DNA from: Verrucomicrobiota bacterium
Lineage (GTDB): Bacteria; Verrucomicrobiota; Verrucomicrobiia; Palsa-1439
Reading direction: 5' to 3'
NCBI GenBank assembly: GCA_003152315.1
Contig: PLZV01000053.1
Span: forward strand, 1 to 47,068
Length of the DNA stretch: 47,068 nucleotides
Part shown: positions 24,495 to 32,752 of the stretch, in pieces
Layout of the letters: each line of letters begins with the position of its first letter
Numbering within the stretch: position 1 is the first letter of the stretch
Notes under the pieces: model-generated
The model's database searches: none
What the model was told of the DNA's origin: nothing
What the model saw: only the letters and a program-made list of their open reading frames with translations
Translations under genes and position numbers: made by a program

Positions 24495-24821
24495 ATGAAT
24501 ACAAATCCACCTTCAAGTTTTTATGTCGGCCAGAAAGTCATTTGCATTGACGACTCGTTTCCGCCAGCGATTATCGACTGGTGCGACTCCCTCCCGATCG
24601 GGGGCCATATTTATACCATCCGAGCCATACAGCCAGGACACAATTCCTTTACAGGACTCAGCAACCTGGGGTTTCTTCTAGTTGAAATCGTCAACGGGAC
24701 ATCCGGTTGGGGTTGCGAGGCTGGCTTTTGTCACTATCGCTTTGTCCCGTGGCTCGACGTGTGTTCGGAAACCGAGCGCAATGATGCAGTCGAACCCGTT
24801 CAACTTCAAAGTGCGCAATAA
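24495..24821 (+). CDS. small phage-type protein, function unknown
   Basis: A 108-residue soluble protein with AAGGA 9 nt before ATG 24495. The pattern FYVGQKVICIDDSFPP, GGHIYTIRAIQ, GLSNLGFLLVEIVNG and CHYRFVPWLD (near the end) resembles short proteins common in prophages and plasmids that start with a KGxKVVCVDD strand and end with xxRFRPL. Those have no assigned function. Its position between a DnaB-N fragment and a nuclease gene fits a mobile-element remnant. Confidence 0.55.
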   Translation: MNTNPPSSFYVGQKVICIDDSFPPAIIDWCDSLPIGGHIYTIRAIQPGHNSFTGLSNLGFLLVEIVNGTSGWGCEAGFCHYRFVPWLDVCSETERNDAVEPVQLQSAQ

Positions 24822-24925
24822 TCATTAATGTGCCAACATCACCATGCAAACGACACGACCTAGAACGTGGCAAACCGTGTATAACCGTGCATACAGGAAG
24901 CGCACAATGAAAGGGATGTAAAATT

Positions 24926-25966
24926 ATGCTGTACAAACTAGGACAAAATAATAATGACGTTTTTGATTCTCTTGAGCCGGTTCCCTTTCAAGGAATTCAG
25001 CTTGAGAAGCATCTCGAAGACCTACTGGCCAATAATCTGTCGGAAAAATTGTTTGAAGACAATAAGATGATGCCCATCCGTCAGGAGCGTCCTTACGAGG
25101 GAGTAGCCGACATTTATGCGCTCAACGAACAGGGCGACCTCATTATCTTTGAACTGAAACGAGGCGGCGTTGGTGGGGACGCGGTTTATCAAGCTTTGGG
25201 TTATTGCGAAACTGCCGCGCATTGGGATTTCCAACAACTTCAGAATAGTGTCAATTGGGATGCCTACGGATACGATTCGGCAAAGGGTCTTCGCGAGGCG
25301 CATCAAAATCATTTCGAGCTTCAGCAACCACTCGACGAGGCGACTTTCAATACACAGCAGAAATTAATGATTGTCGGCAGCGCCAGCAGCGATGACTTGA
25401 TTCGTAAAGTAGATTACTGGAAATCCAAAGGCATTTCTGTGGATTTCATCCCGTATCGGATCTATGAGATTAAGGCGGGAGAGAAAAAGGAATACTACTT
25501 CGAGTTTTTCTCGCTGCCGTATGACCGCCACTACAACCCGGCTGAGGCCAAAGGCGTTATATTCGACACCAACCGAAGCTATAATGAGGACTCGATCTGG
25601 TACATGTGTGAGCATCGGCGGGTCGCGGCCTTCGGGGATCGGCAGGAGGCGGCGCGCTGCCTCCGACCGGGAGACACCGTATTTCTCTGCCACAAGTGGA
25701 CAGGAATCATTGCAGCCGGCACGGTGAAAGGCAAAAACATCAAGGAAGACCAAGCGGAGGAAGCGTTGTTCTGGGATTTGGACTGGCTCACAGCATTCCC
25801 CAAGCAAGATGGAGGAACCATCAAGGCCATGTCGGTGGCAGATGTCAAAAAAGTGTTGAAGAGAGACTTCTACTGGGCACGGATCGACAAAAGGCCTTTT
25901 TTATCCATGGATGAGTCGAAGCAACTTCTTGATGCTCTAATAGGCTACGTCGGGCCAAAGGCATGA
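24926..25966 (+). CDS. PD-(D/E)xK nuclease, NucS/DUF91-like
   Basis: A 346-residue soluble protein with AAAGGGA upstream of ATG 24926. The nuclease core is clear: acidic helix LEKHLEDLL (about 26-34), GVADIYALNEQGDLIIFELK with Asp 62 and the Glu 76-x-Lys 78 pair (59-78), then AVYQALGY (86-93), a QxxxY helix. This order is that of the endonuclease NucS C-terminal/DUF91 and RecB-like nucleases. The middle (LMIVGSASSDDLIRKVDYWK) and the C-terminal part (GDTVFLCHKWTGIIAAGTV; a possible PUA/EVE-like barrel) are less certain. Such proteins act in mismatch cleavage or as restriction-type defence nucleases. It is followed 36 nt later by a DEDDh exonuclease on the same strand. Confidence 0.7.
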   Translation: MLYKLGQNNNDVFDSLEPVPFQGIQLEKHLEDLLANNLSEKLFEDNKMMPIRQERPYEGVADIYALNEQGDLIIFELKRGGVGGDAVYQALGYCETAAHWDFQQLQNSVNWDAYGYDSAKGLREAHQNHFELQQPLDEATFNTQQKLMIVGSASSDDLIRKVDYWKSKGISVDFIPYRIYEIKAGEKKEYYFEFFSLPYDRHYNPAEAKGVIFDTNRSYNEDSIWYMCEHRRVAAFGDRQEAARCLRPGDTVFLCHKWTGIIAAGTVKGKNIKEDQAEEALFWDLDWLTAFPKQDGGTIKAMSVADVKKVLKRDFYWARIDKRPFLSMDESKQLLDALIGYVGPKA

Positions 25967-26002
25967 GCAAAGAAAAGTGCTCAGTATCTTATCAACAGCA
26001 CG

Positions 26003-26569
26003 ATGAACTTCACTAGCATTGACTTCGAGACAGCCAACTATTCCCACGCCAGCATCTGTGCTGCCGGGATGGCGGTGATTGAGAACGGCAAACTCGCCGA
26101 GTCGCCCTATTGGATTGTCCGTCCACCGAGCGGCTGCGGATGGTTTCGGGAAGACTTCACCGAAATCCACGGCTTGACTCGGTTTGATGTCCAAGACGCA
26201 CCGGAATTTTCGGCGATTGCGCCGGAATTCTTGGCACGATTGACTCTCGCTGACATCGTAATTGCGCATAACGCATGGTTCGACATGCAGAAGTTGCGCG
26301 GCACACTGCACCATTTTGATCTGGCCTGTCCCACGTTTGATTTTGTCTGCACACTGAAACTCAGTCGCCGGGTTTGGCCGGAGCTACCAAACCATCAACT
26401 ACATACCTTGGCAACGCACATCGGGCATGAGTTTCGGCACCACAACGCCCAAGCCGATGCCGAAGCCGCCGGGCGAATCTTGTTGGCGATGATGACACAC
26501 GTGAATGCAAACACTCCGCGGGAATTGCTTCAGATAATGGGTGTGACTCCAGAGCGTTTTGCGCCGTAA
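26003..26569 (+). CDS. DEDDh 3'-5' exonuclease, DnaQ-like
   Basis: A 188-residue protein of the DNA polymerase III epsilon exonuclease family. ExoI is SIDFET with Asp 7 and Glu 9, ExoII is DIVIAHNAWFDMQKL with Asp 94, ExoIII is HHNAQADAEAAGRIL with His 147 and Asp 152. These five make a complete DEDDh metal-ion active site. No polymerase or clamp-binding extension is obvious; a stand-alone exonuclease is expected to trim DNA or RNA ends. It follows the PD-(D/E)xK nuclease gene closely, so the two may form a nuclease pair. Confidence 0.85.
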   Translation: MNFTSIDFETANYSHASICAAGMAVIENGKLAESPYWIVRPPSGCGWFREDFTEIHGLTRFDVQDAPEFSAIAPEFLARLTLADIVIAHNAWFDMQKLRGTLHHFDLACPTFDFVCTLKLSRRVWPELPNHQLHTLATHIGHEFRHHNAQADAEAAGRILLAMMTHVNANTPRELLQIMGVTPERFAP

Positions 26570-26728
26570 AAGGGCAGTAGTGGGGGCGACTCCACACTCG
26601 TGACAGAAATGTTATTACCCGGTTCGATCCTCAATTTGCGCGATTAGATTCAACCGCTTCAGCGAACGGGCTTCCCAAGCCGCACCGGTCCACGACGACA
26701 GCTCACAAACTATTCTTGCCGATTGTTT

Positions 26729-28768
26729 CTATACTTTTACTGCGGCCAATAAGGTCTTGGCGTGGTTGTAAACGTTCTCCGTGGTAAATCCGAAGTGTTT
26801 CATTACGTCCTTGACCGGGGCTGAGGCGCCGAAGCTGTCTTGTCCGACCGATGCGCCGTCGAGGCCGACGTACTTTTGCCAGCCGAGTGTTACACCGGCT
26901 TCGACGGAGAGGCGTTTGCGAACGGACGGCGGCAGGACGCGGTCCCGATATTCTTGTGGCTGGCGGTCGAAGATCGCCGTCGAGGGCATGCTGACCACGC
27001 GCACTTTCACGCCTTCCGACTTCAGTTTCTCGCCGGCCTCGACGCACCACTGCAATTCTGAGCCGGTGCCGATGAGGATGATGTCGGGTTGTCCCTGGGA
27101 ATCGCTGAGGATGTACGCGCCTTGTCGCAATCCGGATGCCGGCGCATATTTCGTGCGGTCGAGCGTCGGGACCGCCTGTCGCGTGAGGGCGAGGAGGATC
27201 GGGTGCTTCTTTTCTTCCATCATCACGCGCCAGGCCTCGGCCACTTCGTTGGCGTCGCCGGGACGGATGACCACCATGTGCGGGATGGCGCGCAGCGACA
27301 TGAGTTGTTCAACGGGCTCATGCGTGGGGCCGTCTTCGCCGACGCCGATGCTGTCGTGTGTAAACAGGTGCAGCATTGGTATCTCCATAATGGCGCTGAG
27401 CCGAATCGAGCCGCGCGCGTAGTCGGAGAAAATCAGGAAGCCGGCGCCGTACGCGCGGAGCTTGCTGAGCACCATGCCGTTGACAATGCCCGCCATCGCA
27501 TGTTCGCGCACGCCAAAGTGGAAATTGCGACCGACATACGAACCCTTCTCGAAGTCGCCGCCATCACCGATCAAGGTCTTGGTGGACGGCGCGAGATCGG
27601 CGGCGCCCCCGAGCAGCCAGGGAACATTCTTGGCGACGGCATTGAGCACTTTGTTGTTGGATATGCGTGTGGCCAGACCTTTCGGATCGGCCGGGAAAGT
27701 CGGGATGTCCTTGTCCCAACCCGGGGGCATCTCGCGGTTCTGCATTAACTTCCACTCCGCGGCGAGCGCCGGTTGGGCTTGCGCGAACGCATCAAATTTC
27801 GCCTGCCATTCCTTCTCCAGTTTTCGCCCGCTTCGGAATTGTTTGTGCATGTGCTTGGCGACTTCGTCCGGCACAAGGAATTTTGCGTCGGGCGGCCAGC
27901 CGTAACGCTCCTTGGCCCCGCGAACCTCCGCTTCGCCGAGCGGCTCGCCGTGGGCCTCGTTCGTGTCCTGCTTCGTGGGTGCACCAAATCCGATGTGGCT
28001 GTTGACGACGATGAACGACGGTTTGTCGGTTTGCTTGAGCGCCTTTTTGAAGGCGCGGTTGAGCGCCTTGAGATCGTTGGCGTCGGCGACGTGTTGCACG
28101 AACCAGCCGTAGGCCTTGAATCTCGCCCCGACGTCCTCGCTGAAGGACAGGGAGGTCTTGCCCTCGATGCTGATCTTGTTGTTGTCGTAAATCCACAGCA
28201 GTTTGTGCAGACCGAGATGCGCCGCGAGCGAAGCGGCCTCGGAGCAGACGCCCTCCATCATATCGCCATCGCCGCCCATGGCGTAGGTGCGATAGTTGAT
28301 GATCTCCTGGCCGTCTCGGTTGAAATGTGACGCGAGCCAGCGCTCGGCGATGGCCATGCCGACGGAGTTGGTGAATCCTTGCCCGAGCGGTCCGGTGGTC
28401 GTTTCGACGCCGGGGGTCATGCCGTATTCCGGATGACCCGGCGTGCGGCTGCCCAATTGGCGGAAGCGCTCCAACTCACTCATGGGCAAATCGTAGCCGG
28501 TGAGGTGGAGGAGGCTGTAGAGCAACATCGAACCATGCCCGCCCGATAGAACAAACCGGTCGCGATTCGGCCACTGTGGATTCTCGGGGTTGTGCTGTAG
28601 AAATTTCTCCCAGAGCCAATAGCCCACGGGCGCCAGGCCCATCGGCGCGCCGGGATGGCCCGAGTTGGCCTTTTGCACGCTGTCCATCGCGAGAGTGCGG
28701 ATGGTGTCGATGCAAAGCTGGTCGAGCGGTTTCGTCTGCGGACTATCCAATGTTATGGGTATCGTCAT
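26729..28768 (-). CDS. tkt: transketolase
   Basis: A 679-residue thiamine-diphosphate enzyme of the pentose-phosphate pathway that moves two-carbon units between sugar phosphates. Seen: [20 protein letters not shown] (about 29-48), [19 protein letters not shown] (about 70-90), the ThDP motif [20 protein letters not shown] followed by YDNNKIS, and in the pyrimidine domain [15 protein letters not shown] and [19 protein letters not shown]. The length is normal. The start at 28768 is set by AGGAGA (28774-28779) 5 nt upstream; longer in-frame extension to 29470 would run through aat and is spurious. Confidence 0.96.
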   Translation of the reverse strand: MTIPITLDSPQTKPLDQLCIDTIRTLAMDSVQKANSGHPGAPMGLAPVGYWLWEKFLQHNPENPQWPNRDRFVLSGGHGSMLLYSLLHLTGYDLPMSELERFRQLGSRTPGHPEYGMTPGVETTTGPLGQGFTNSVGMAIAERWLASHFNRDGQEIINYRTYAMGGDGDMMEGVCSEAASLAAHLGLHKLLWIYDNNKISIEGKTSLSFSEDVGARFKAYGWFVQHVADANDLKALNRAFKKALKQTDKPSFIVVNSHIGFGAPTKQDTNEAHGEPLGEAEVRGAKERYGWPPDAKFLVPDEVAKHMHKQFRSGRKLEKEWQAKFDAFAQAQPALAAEWKLMQNREMPPGWDKDIPTFPADPKGLATRISNNKVLNAVAKNVPWLLGGAADLAPSTKTLIGDGGDFEKGSYVGRNFHFGVREHAMAGIVNGMVLSKLRAYGAGFLIFSDYARGSIRLSAIMEIPMLHLFTHDSIGVGEDGPTHEPVEQLMSLRAIPHMVVIRPGDANEVAEAWRVMMEEKKHPILLALTRQAVPTLDRTKYAPASGLRQGAYILSDSQGQPDIILIGTGSELQWCVEAGEKLKSEGVKVRVVSMPSTAIFDRQPQEYRDRVLPPSVRKRLSVEAGVTLGWQKYVGLDGASVGQDSFGASAPVKDVMKHFGFTTENVYNHAKTLLAAVKV

Positions 28769-28803
28769 GAAAATCTCCTGAATAATTGCGTAAAGAGGCA
28801 GGT

Positions 28804-28832
28804 ATTGTGCGGCAAGACGACCGATTGCGCAA
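28804..28832 (-). promoter_or_regulatory. putative transketolase promoter
   Basis: On the minus strand: TTGCGC (28832-28827), exactly 17 nt, CACAAT (28809-28804), about 29 nt of leader with the AGGAGA site. It shares CACAAT with the terC promoter. Confidence 0.35.
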
Positions 28833-28877
28833 GTCTGCGTCTCATGACCCCATTGGGATGGCCGGACGGATGCGGTA

Positions 28878-28906
28878 TTGGATGAGAGAGTATTGGTGGC
28901 TACAAT
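28878..28906 (+). promoter_or_regulatory. putative aat promoter, leaderless
   Basis: TTGGAT (28878-28883), exactly 17 nt, TACAAT (28901-28906; 5 of 6 consensus), then 6 nt to GTG 28913. The best-scoring of the promoters seen here by eye. Confidence 0.45.
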
Positions 28907-28912
28907 CGGCTC

Positions 28913-29488
28913 GTGCTTGAGCCTGAACTTGTGTTGAATGCGTATCGGCGCGGCATCTTCCCGATGGCCGTCGACAAACGCGGCCGCATCGGGTGGTTTT
29001 CGCCCGATCCGCGCGCAGTCATTCCCCTCGACAAGCGGTTCCACATCCCGCACGGGCTGCGGCGCGTGTGGCAGCGGAGAAAATTCGAGATCACTTTCGA
29101 CACCGATTTCCCGACCATCATCCGCGAGTGCGCCGAGCGCAAGGAAGGCACCTGGATTTCGCCGGGGATTCGCGAGTGCTATTGCCAGTTGCACCGTCAC
29201 GGCCACGCGCACAGTGTGGAGGCGCGATTGCAGGGCAAGCTTGTCGGCGGCCTGTACGGCGTGGCGTTGGGCGGCGCGTTCTTCGGGGAGAGCATGTTTC
29301 ACCGCGCGACCGACGCCTCGAAGATAGCGCTCGTGGCCCTGGTGGAACGTCTGCGCGCCAGCGGATATGTGTTGCTGGACACGCAATGGACCACGCCGCA
29401 CCTGCAACAGTTCGGCACTTACGAAATTCCCCGCACCGAATACCTCTGGCGCCTCGAACACGCCAGGCAACTAGAGTGCAAGTTTTGA
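28913..29488 (+). CDS. aat: leucyl/phenylalanyl-tRNA-protein transferase
   Basis: A 191-residue cytoplasmic enzyme that adds Leu or Phe to proteins with N-terminal Arg or Lys, marking them for ClpAP through the N-degron pathway. Typical stretches are [93 protein letters not shown] and [15 protein letters not shown]. It is at the short end of the family (E. coli about 234) because the N-terminal extension is missing. The start is GTG 28913, with a -10 box 6 nt upstream and no ribosome site. Divergent from transketolase. Confidence 0.93.
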   Translation: MLEPELVLNAYRRGIFPMAVDKRGRIGWFSPDPRAVIPLDKRFHIPHGLRRVWQRRKFEITFDTDFPTIIRECAERKEGTWISPGIRECYCQLHRHGHAHSVEARLQGKLVGGLYGVALGGAFFGESMFHRATDASKIALVALVERLRASGYVLLDTQWTTPHLQQFGTYEIPRTEYLWRLEHARQLECKF

Positions 29489-29555
29489 GCTGACGCTATG
29501 AATCTGACGGGTCGGCTCGCAATCGTGGCCATTGGGTGGTAGTGGATTATTAGCC

Positions 29556-29771
29556 ATGAACGACATCGGCAAAATTTTGATCGGGATTGGGATTGCGCTG
29601 ATTGTGCTCGGAGCATTGTTCTCGCTTGGCGGCAAGTTGCCATGGTTTGGACGATTGCCGGGTGACATCGATATAAAACGAGAACACTTCCGGTTTTATT
29701 TTCCAGTGGCGACGTGCCTGTTTATCAGCGTCGTGCTCACGTTGCTTTTTTGGTTGCTGCGCAAGCGCTAG
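29556..29771 (+). CDS. DUF2905 small membrane protein
   Basis: A 71-residue protein with two membrane helices (ILIGIGIALIVLGALFSLGG; VATCLFISVVLTLLFWLL) separated by LPWFGRLPGDIDIKREHFRF. The loop GRLPGDIxIxRExxxFYFP is the signature of DUF2905. Function unknown. It sits 10 nt before queA and probably shares its message. Confidence 0.85.
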   Translation: MNDIGKILIGIGIALIVLGALFSLGGKLPWFGRLPGDIDIKREHFRFYFPVATCLFISVVLTLLFWLLRKR

Positions 29772-29781
29772 CGATTTGGGC

Positions 29782-30774
29782 ATGAAGACCGCCGATTTTG
29801 ATTATCATTTACCCCCGGAGTTGATCGCCCAACAGCCACTGGCCGACCGGGCGGCCTCGCGGATGATGGTCGTCAATCGCGCGACCGGCGAGATCCGCCA
29901 CGACCATTTCCGCAATCTCGGCCAGCACCTGCATGCCGGTGATTTATTGGTGCTCAACGATACGAAAGTTATTCCTGCGCGCATCTGGTCGCGCGAGCCC
30001 GAGGTCGAATTATTGCTCGTCGAGAAACTGGGAATTGATCGTTGGTCCGCCCTGGTAAAGCCCGGCAAGCGAGCGAAGGTGGGCGTGACACTGCGATTCG
30101 AGGACAGCGTGAGCGCCCTCGTCGAAGGTGAAACGGAATTTGGTGGTCGGGTGCTGCGTTTCAGCGGCGACGTGGAAGCCTACATCGCCGCGCACGGCGT
30201 TCCGCCGCTGCCACCGTACATTAAGCGGACGCGCCAATCGCTGAACGTGGACCGCGAACGCTACCAGACAGTCTTTGCGCGGGAGCCGGGAGCGGTGGCC
30301 GCGCCGACGGCAGGACTGCACTTTACGCCGGAGTTGCTTGCGCAACTGCAAGCTTCCGGTATCGGGCATGCGTTCATCACGTTACATGTCGGCATCGGTA
30401 CGTTTCGGCCAGTGAAGGTGGAAAACATCGAGGAACACCGGATGCATGCCGAGAAGTTTTCAATTTCGGCAGCGACAGCCAGAGCCATCGGGGACGCCCA
30501 GCGCGTTGTGGCCGTGGGCACAACCGTCGTGCGGACCTTGGAGTCGTGCGACGAGCTAAAGGAGCGTGAGGGCGCCACCGACATCTTCATCCATCCACCC
30601 CACACATTTCGTTTTGTGGACGTGCTGCTGACCAACTTCCACCTGCCGCGCTCGACGCTGCTGATGCTGGTGAGCGCGTTTGCATCACGCGAGTTGATCT
30701 TGAGGGCGTACGAAGAGGCGGTGCGCGAGCGGTACCGGTTTTTCAGTTATGGCGACTGTATGCTAATCCTCTGA
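29782..30774 (+). CDS. queA: S-adenosylmethionine:tRNA ribosyltransferase-isomerase
   Basis: A 330-residue enzyme that builds epoxyqueuosine from preQ1 at tRNA position 34 using the ribosyl part of SAM. Family stretches: KTADFDYHLPPELIAQQPL (start), LLVLNDTKVIPARI (about 55-68), RERYQTVFAREPGAVAAPTA and GLHFTPELL (about 152-181), ITLHVGIGTFRPVKVENIEE (about 197-216), FHLPRSTLLMLVSAFA (about 293-308). The length is normal. The start at ATG 29782 gives the usual MKTADF opening. No tgt or queC-F genes nearby. The last 12 bases overlap the terC stop region. Confidence 0.95.
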   Translation: MKTADFDYHLPPELIAQQPLADRAASRMMVVNRATGEIRHDHFRNLGQHLHAGDLLVLNDTKVIPARIWSREPEVELLLVEKLGIDRWSALVKPGKRAKVGVTLRFEDSVSALVEGETEFGGRVLRFSGDVEAYIAAHGVPPLPPYIKRTRQSLNVDRERYQTVFAREPGAVAAPTAGLHFTPELLAQLQASGIGHAFITLHVGIGTFRPVKVENIEEHRMHAEKFSISAATARAIGDAQRVVAVGTTVVRTLESCDELKEREGATDIFIHPPHTFRFVDVLLTNFHLPRSTLLMLVSAFASRELILRAYEEAVRERYRFFSYGDCMLIL

Positions 30775-31683
30775 CGTCTTGGGCCAGATCAAGGAGGCGA
30801 TCACGGACAGCGCTAGTATGGACGCCACGACGCCGAGCGCGATGCTGATGGGGATTTCAATGAAATGCCCGAGAAGCATTTTGACGCCGATAAAGACAAG
30901 AATGGCCGATAAGCCATAGTGGAGATGATGAAACAGATCCATCACGCCCTTCAGGGCAAAGAACATTGCGCGCAGTCCGAGGATGGCGAAGACGTTGGAC
31001 GTGTAGACGATGAAGCGGTCACGTGTTATGGCCAGCACCGCGGGAATCGAGTCCACGGCAAAAACCAAATCCGTTGTCTCTACCACCAGTAAGACGAGCA
31101 GAAGTGGCGTCGCGAATGTTCGCCCTTCGCGCCGCACCAGAAACTTGCTGCCCTCGAATTCCGGCGTCACGGACATCGATTTGCGAAATAGTTTCAAGAC
31201 AGGATTTTGGTCGGGGTTGATTTTCTTTTCTTTTTCCAGGGCCAGTTTCACGCCGCTGTAGATCAGGATGGCGCCGAAGATGTAGATCACTGCCTCAAAG
31301 CGGTCAAGCAGCGCCACTCCCGCCACTATGAATGTGGCGCGGAGGACCATCGCCCCAAGGACGCCCCAAAACAGCACGCCGTGCTGGAGATGTGCTGGCA
31401 CGGCGAAGTAGGAAAGAATCAGCAGGAACACGAACAGATTGTCGACGCTCAGGGATTCCTCGATGAGGTAGCCCGTCAGGAACTGCAACGCCGTGCCCGC
31501 GCCGCGTTTGTAGGCGACCAGCGCGGCAAACGCCAGGGCCAGCCCGATCCACACGGCGCTCCACGCCACCGCTTCCTTGAACTTGATCTCGTGTTTCCGG
31601 CGGTGGACCACGCCGAGATCGAGCGCCAGCATCGCCAGCACAAAAACATTGAATAACACCCACTTCCAGATCAGTCCCGGCAT
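30763..31683 (-). CDS. TerC/Alx family membrane protein
   Basis: A 306-residue polytopic inner-membrane protein with about 8-9 helices. Family hallmarks are the acidic intramembrane motifs: ALDLGVVHRR near the start, IEESLSVDNLFVFLLILSYF (about 74-93) and VVETTDLVFAVDSIPAVLAI (about 199-218). TerC/Alx proteins export or balance Mn2+ and other metals and help load exported metalloenzymes. No tellurite-resistance cluster is present and no yybP-ykoY riboswitch is seen; the -10 box ends 8 nt before the ATG, leaving no leader in which one could fit. Confidence 0.9.
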   Translation of the reverse strand: MPGLIWKWVLFNVFVLAMLALDLGVVHRRKHEIKFKEAVAWSAVWIGLALAFAALVAYKRGAGTALQFLTGYLIEESLSVDNLFVFLLILSYFAVPAHLQHGVLFWGVLGAMVLRATFIVAGVALLDRFEAVIYIFGAILIYSGVKLALEKEKKINPDQNPVLKLFRKSMSVTPEFEGSKFLVRREGRTFATPLLLVLLVVETTDLVFAVDSIPAVLAITRDRFIVYTSNVFAILGLRAMFFALKGVMDLFHHLHYGLSAILVFIGVKMLLGHFIEIPISIALGVVASILALSVIASLIWPKTSED

Positions 31684-31691
31684 AAGCGCAG

Positions 31692-31720
31692 ATTGTGCTA
31701 GCCACTGTCGGGCGCGTCAA
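31692..31720 (-). promoter_or_regulatory. putative terC promoter, near-leaderless
   Basis: On the minus strand: TTGACG (31720-31715; 5 of 6), exactly 17 nt, CACAAT (31697-31692; 4 of 6), 8 nt to ATG 31683. Confidence 0.45.
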
Positions 31721-31798
31721 TCGAAACCGGCCCGCGTTCGTCGGGGCTGGACTGCGCAAAGTGGTCTGTTATGCTGGTCGCGAAAGACGGAGGCCCGC

Positions 31799-32752
31799 TT
31801 GGCGAACAAGAAACCTGCGATTTGGATTGTGGTGGTGTTGACACTAGCGATTGCGGCGGCGCTCTGGCTGGTGTCGCAGCATCAGGTGGGAACGCGCTCT
31901 GTTTCGGGCACCGTAGAGGTGGACGAGGTGCACGTCGCGTCCCGTTACGGCGGACGGGTCGAGACAATCCACGTGCAAGAAGGCGATATGCTGACCAACC
32001 AGCAAATTCTGATCGATCTCGACGCCGCTGAACTGCAGGCGCGGCGTGATTACAACGCCGCGGTGCTGGAAGAACTCGAACACGGGCCGCGGCCCGCCGA
32101 AATCGACGCGGCGAAGCACGATTGGGAGTCCCTTGCCGCGCAACTCGAATTTGCCAAGGCGGAAGCGAAACGCGCCGAGGAGTTGTTCGCGAAGAAAGTA
32201 AACTCGGCGAGTGATCTGGAAGACGCCACCAGCCGTGCCCACACGTTGCAGCAGAGCACTGACGCCGGCAAGAGGCGCTACGATTTACTCGTGGAAGGCA
32301 CGCGGCCCGAGCGCATCGCCCAGGCGCGCGCGCAGGTGGCCGAGATGGACGCGCAATTGCGCGAGATGCGGATCGTCGCCCCCGGCGACAGCGTGCTCGA
32401 AGTCTTGAGCGTGAAAGTGGGCGACGTGCTGGCGGCCAATCGGGAAGTGGCGACGCTGCTCTACACGCAGCACCTGTGGGTGCGAGTGTACGTCCCCGAG
32501 GCCTGGCTGGGTCTCGTCCAACTCGGCCAGAAGGTGAGGGTGCACACCGATTCGTCCAAGGAAGAATTCACCGGCGCCATCGAACAGGTCAATCGCGCCG
32601 CGGAGTTTACGCCCCGCAACGTGCAGACCGTTGAAGATCGCGTACGCCAGGTCTTCGGCGTGAAAATCAATTTGCCCAGCGACACCGGCAAATTACGCGC
32701 GGGAATGTCGGTCGATGTTTCTTTCCCCAACGTCCCGCCGTTCCCCAAGTGA
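31799..32752 (+). CDS. HlyD-family periplasmic adaptor
   Basis: A 317-residue membrane-fusion protein. The start is TTG 31799, with GGAGG (31789-31793) 5 nt upstream; longer frames overlap the terC promoter. An N-terminal anchor (AIWIVVVLTLAIAAALWLVS) is followed by a lipoyl half (GTVEVDEVHVASRYGGRVET; VQEGDMLTNQQILIDLDAAE), a coiled-coil hairpin (about 70-180), the second lipoyl half and a beta-barrel (LWVRVYVPEAWLGLVQLGQK). It resembles YbhG/EmrA proteins. It overlaps the ABC ATPase start by 4 nt and would link that exporter to an outer-membrane channel. Confidence 0.85.
   Translation: MANKKPAIWIVVVLTLAIAAALWLVSQHQVGTRSVSGTVEVDEVHVASRYGGRVETIHVQEGDMLTNQQILIDLDAAELQARRDYNAAVLEELEHGPRPAEIDAAKHDWESLAAQLEFAKAEAKRAEELFAKKVNSASDLEDATSRAHTLQQSTDAGKRRYDLLVEGTRPERIAQARAQVAEMDAQLREMRIVAPGDSVLEVLSVKVGDVLAANREVATLLYTQHLWVRVYVPEAWLGLVQLGQKVRVHTDSSKEEFTGAIEQVNRAAEFTPRNVQTVEDRVRQVFGVKINLPSDTGKLRAGMSVDVSFPNVPPFPK

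Noticed and set aside
26615-26645. tRNA T-loop-like GGTTCGATCC near a gene boundary, possible attachment site
   Set aside because: The flanking bases do not form a T-arm (CCCG against CTCA) and no acceptor, anticodon arm or CCA end can be drawn on either strand.
26729-29470. Transketolase frame extended to 913 codons
   Set aside because: The extra N-terminal part is antisense to aat and bypasses the AGGAGA site before ATG 28768.
31684-31798. yybP-ykoY (Mn) riboswitch before terC
   Set aside because: The predicted transcription start is at the start codon and the terC-HlyD gap shows no such fold.
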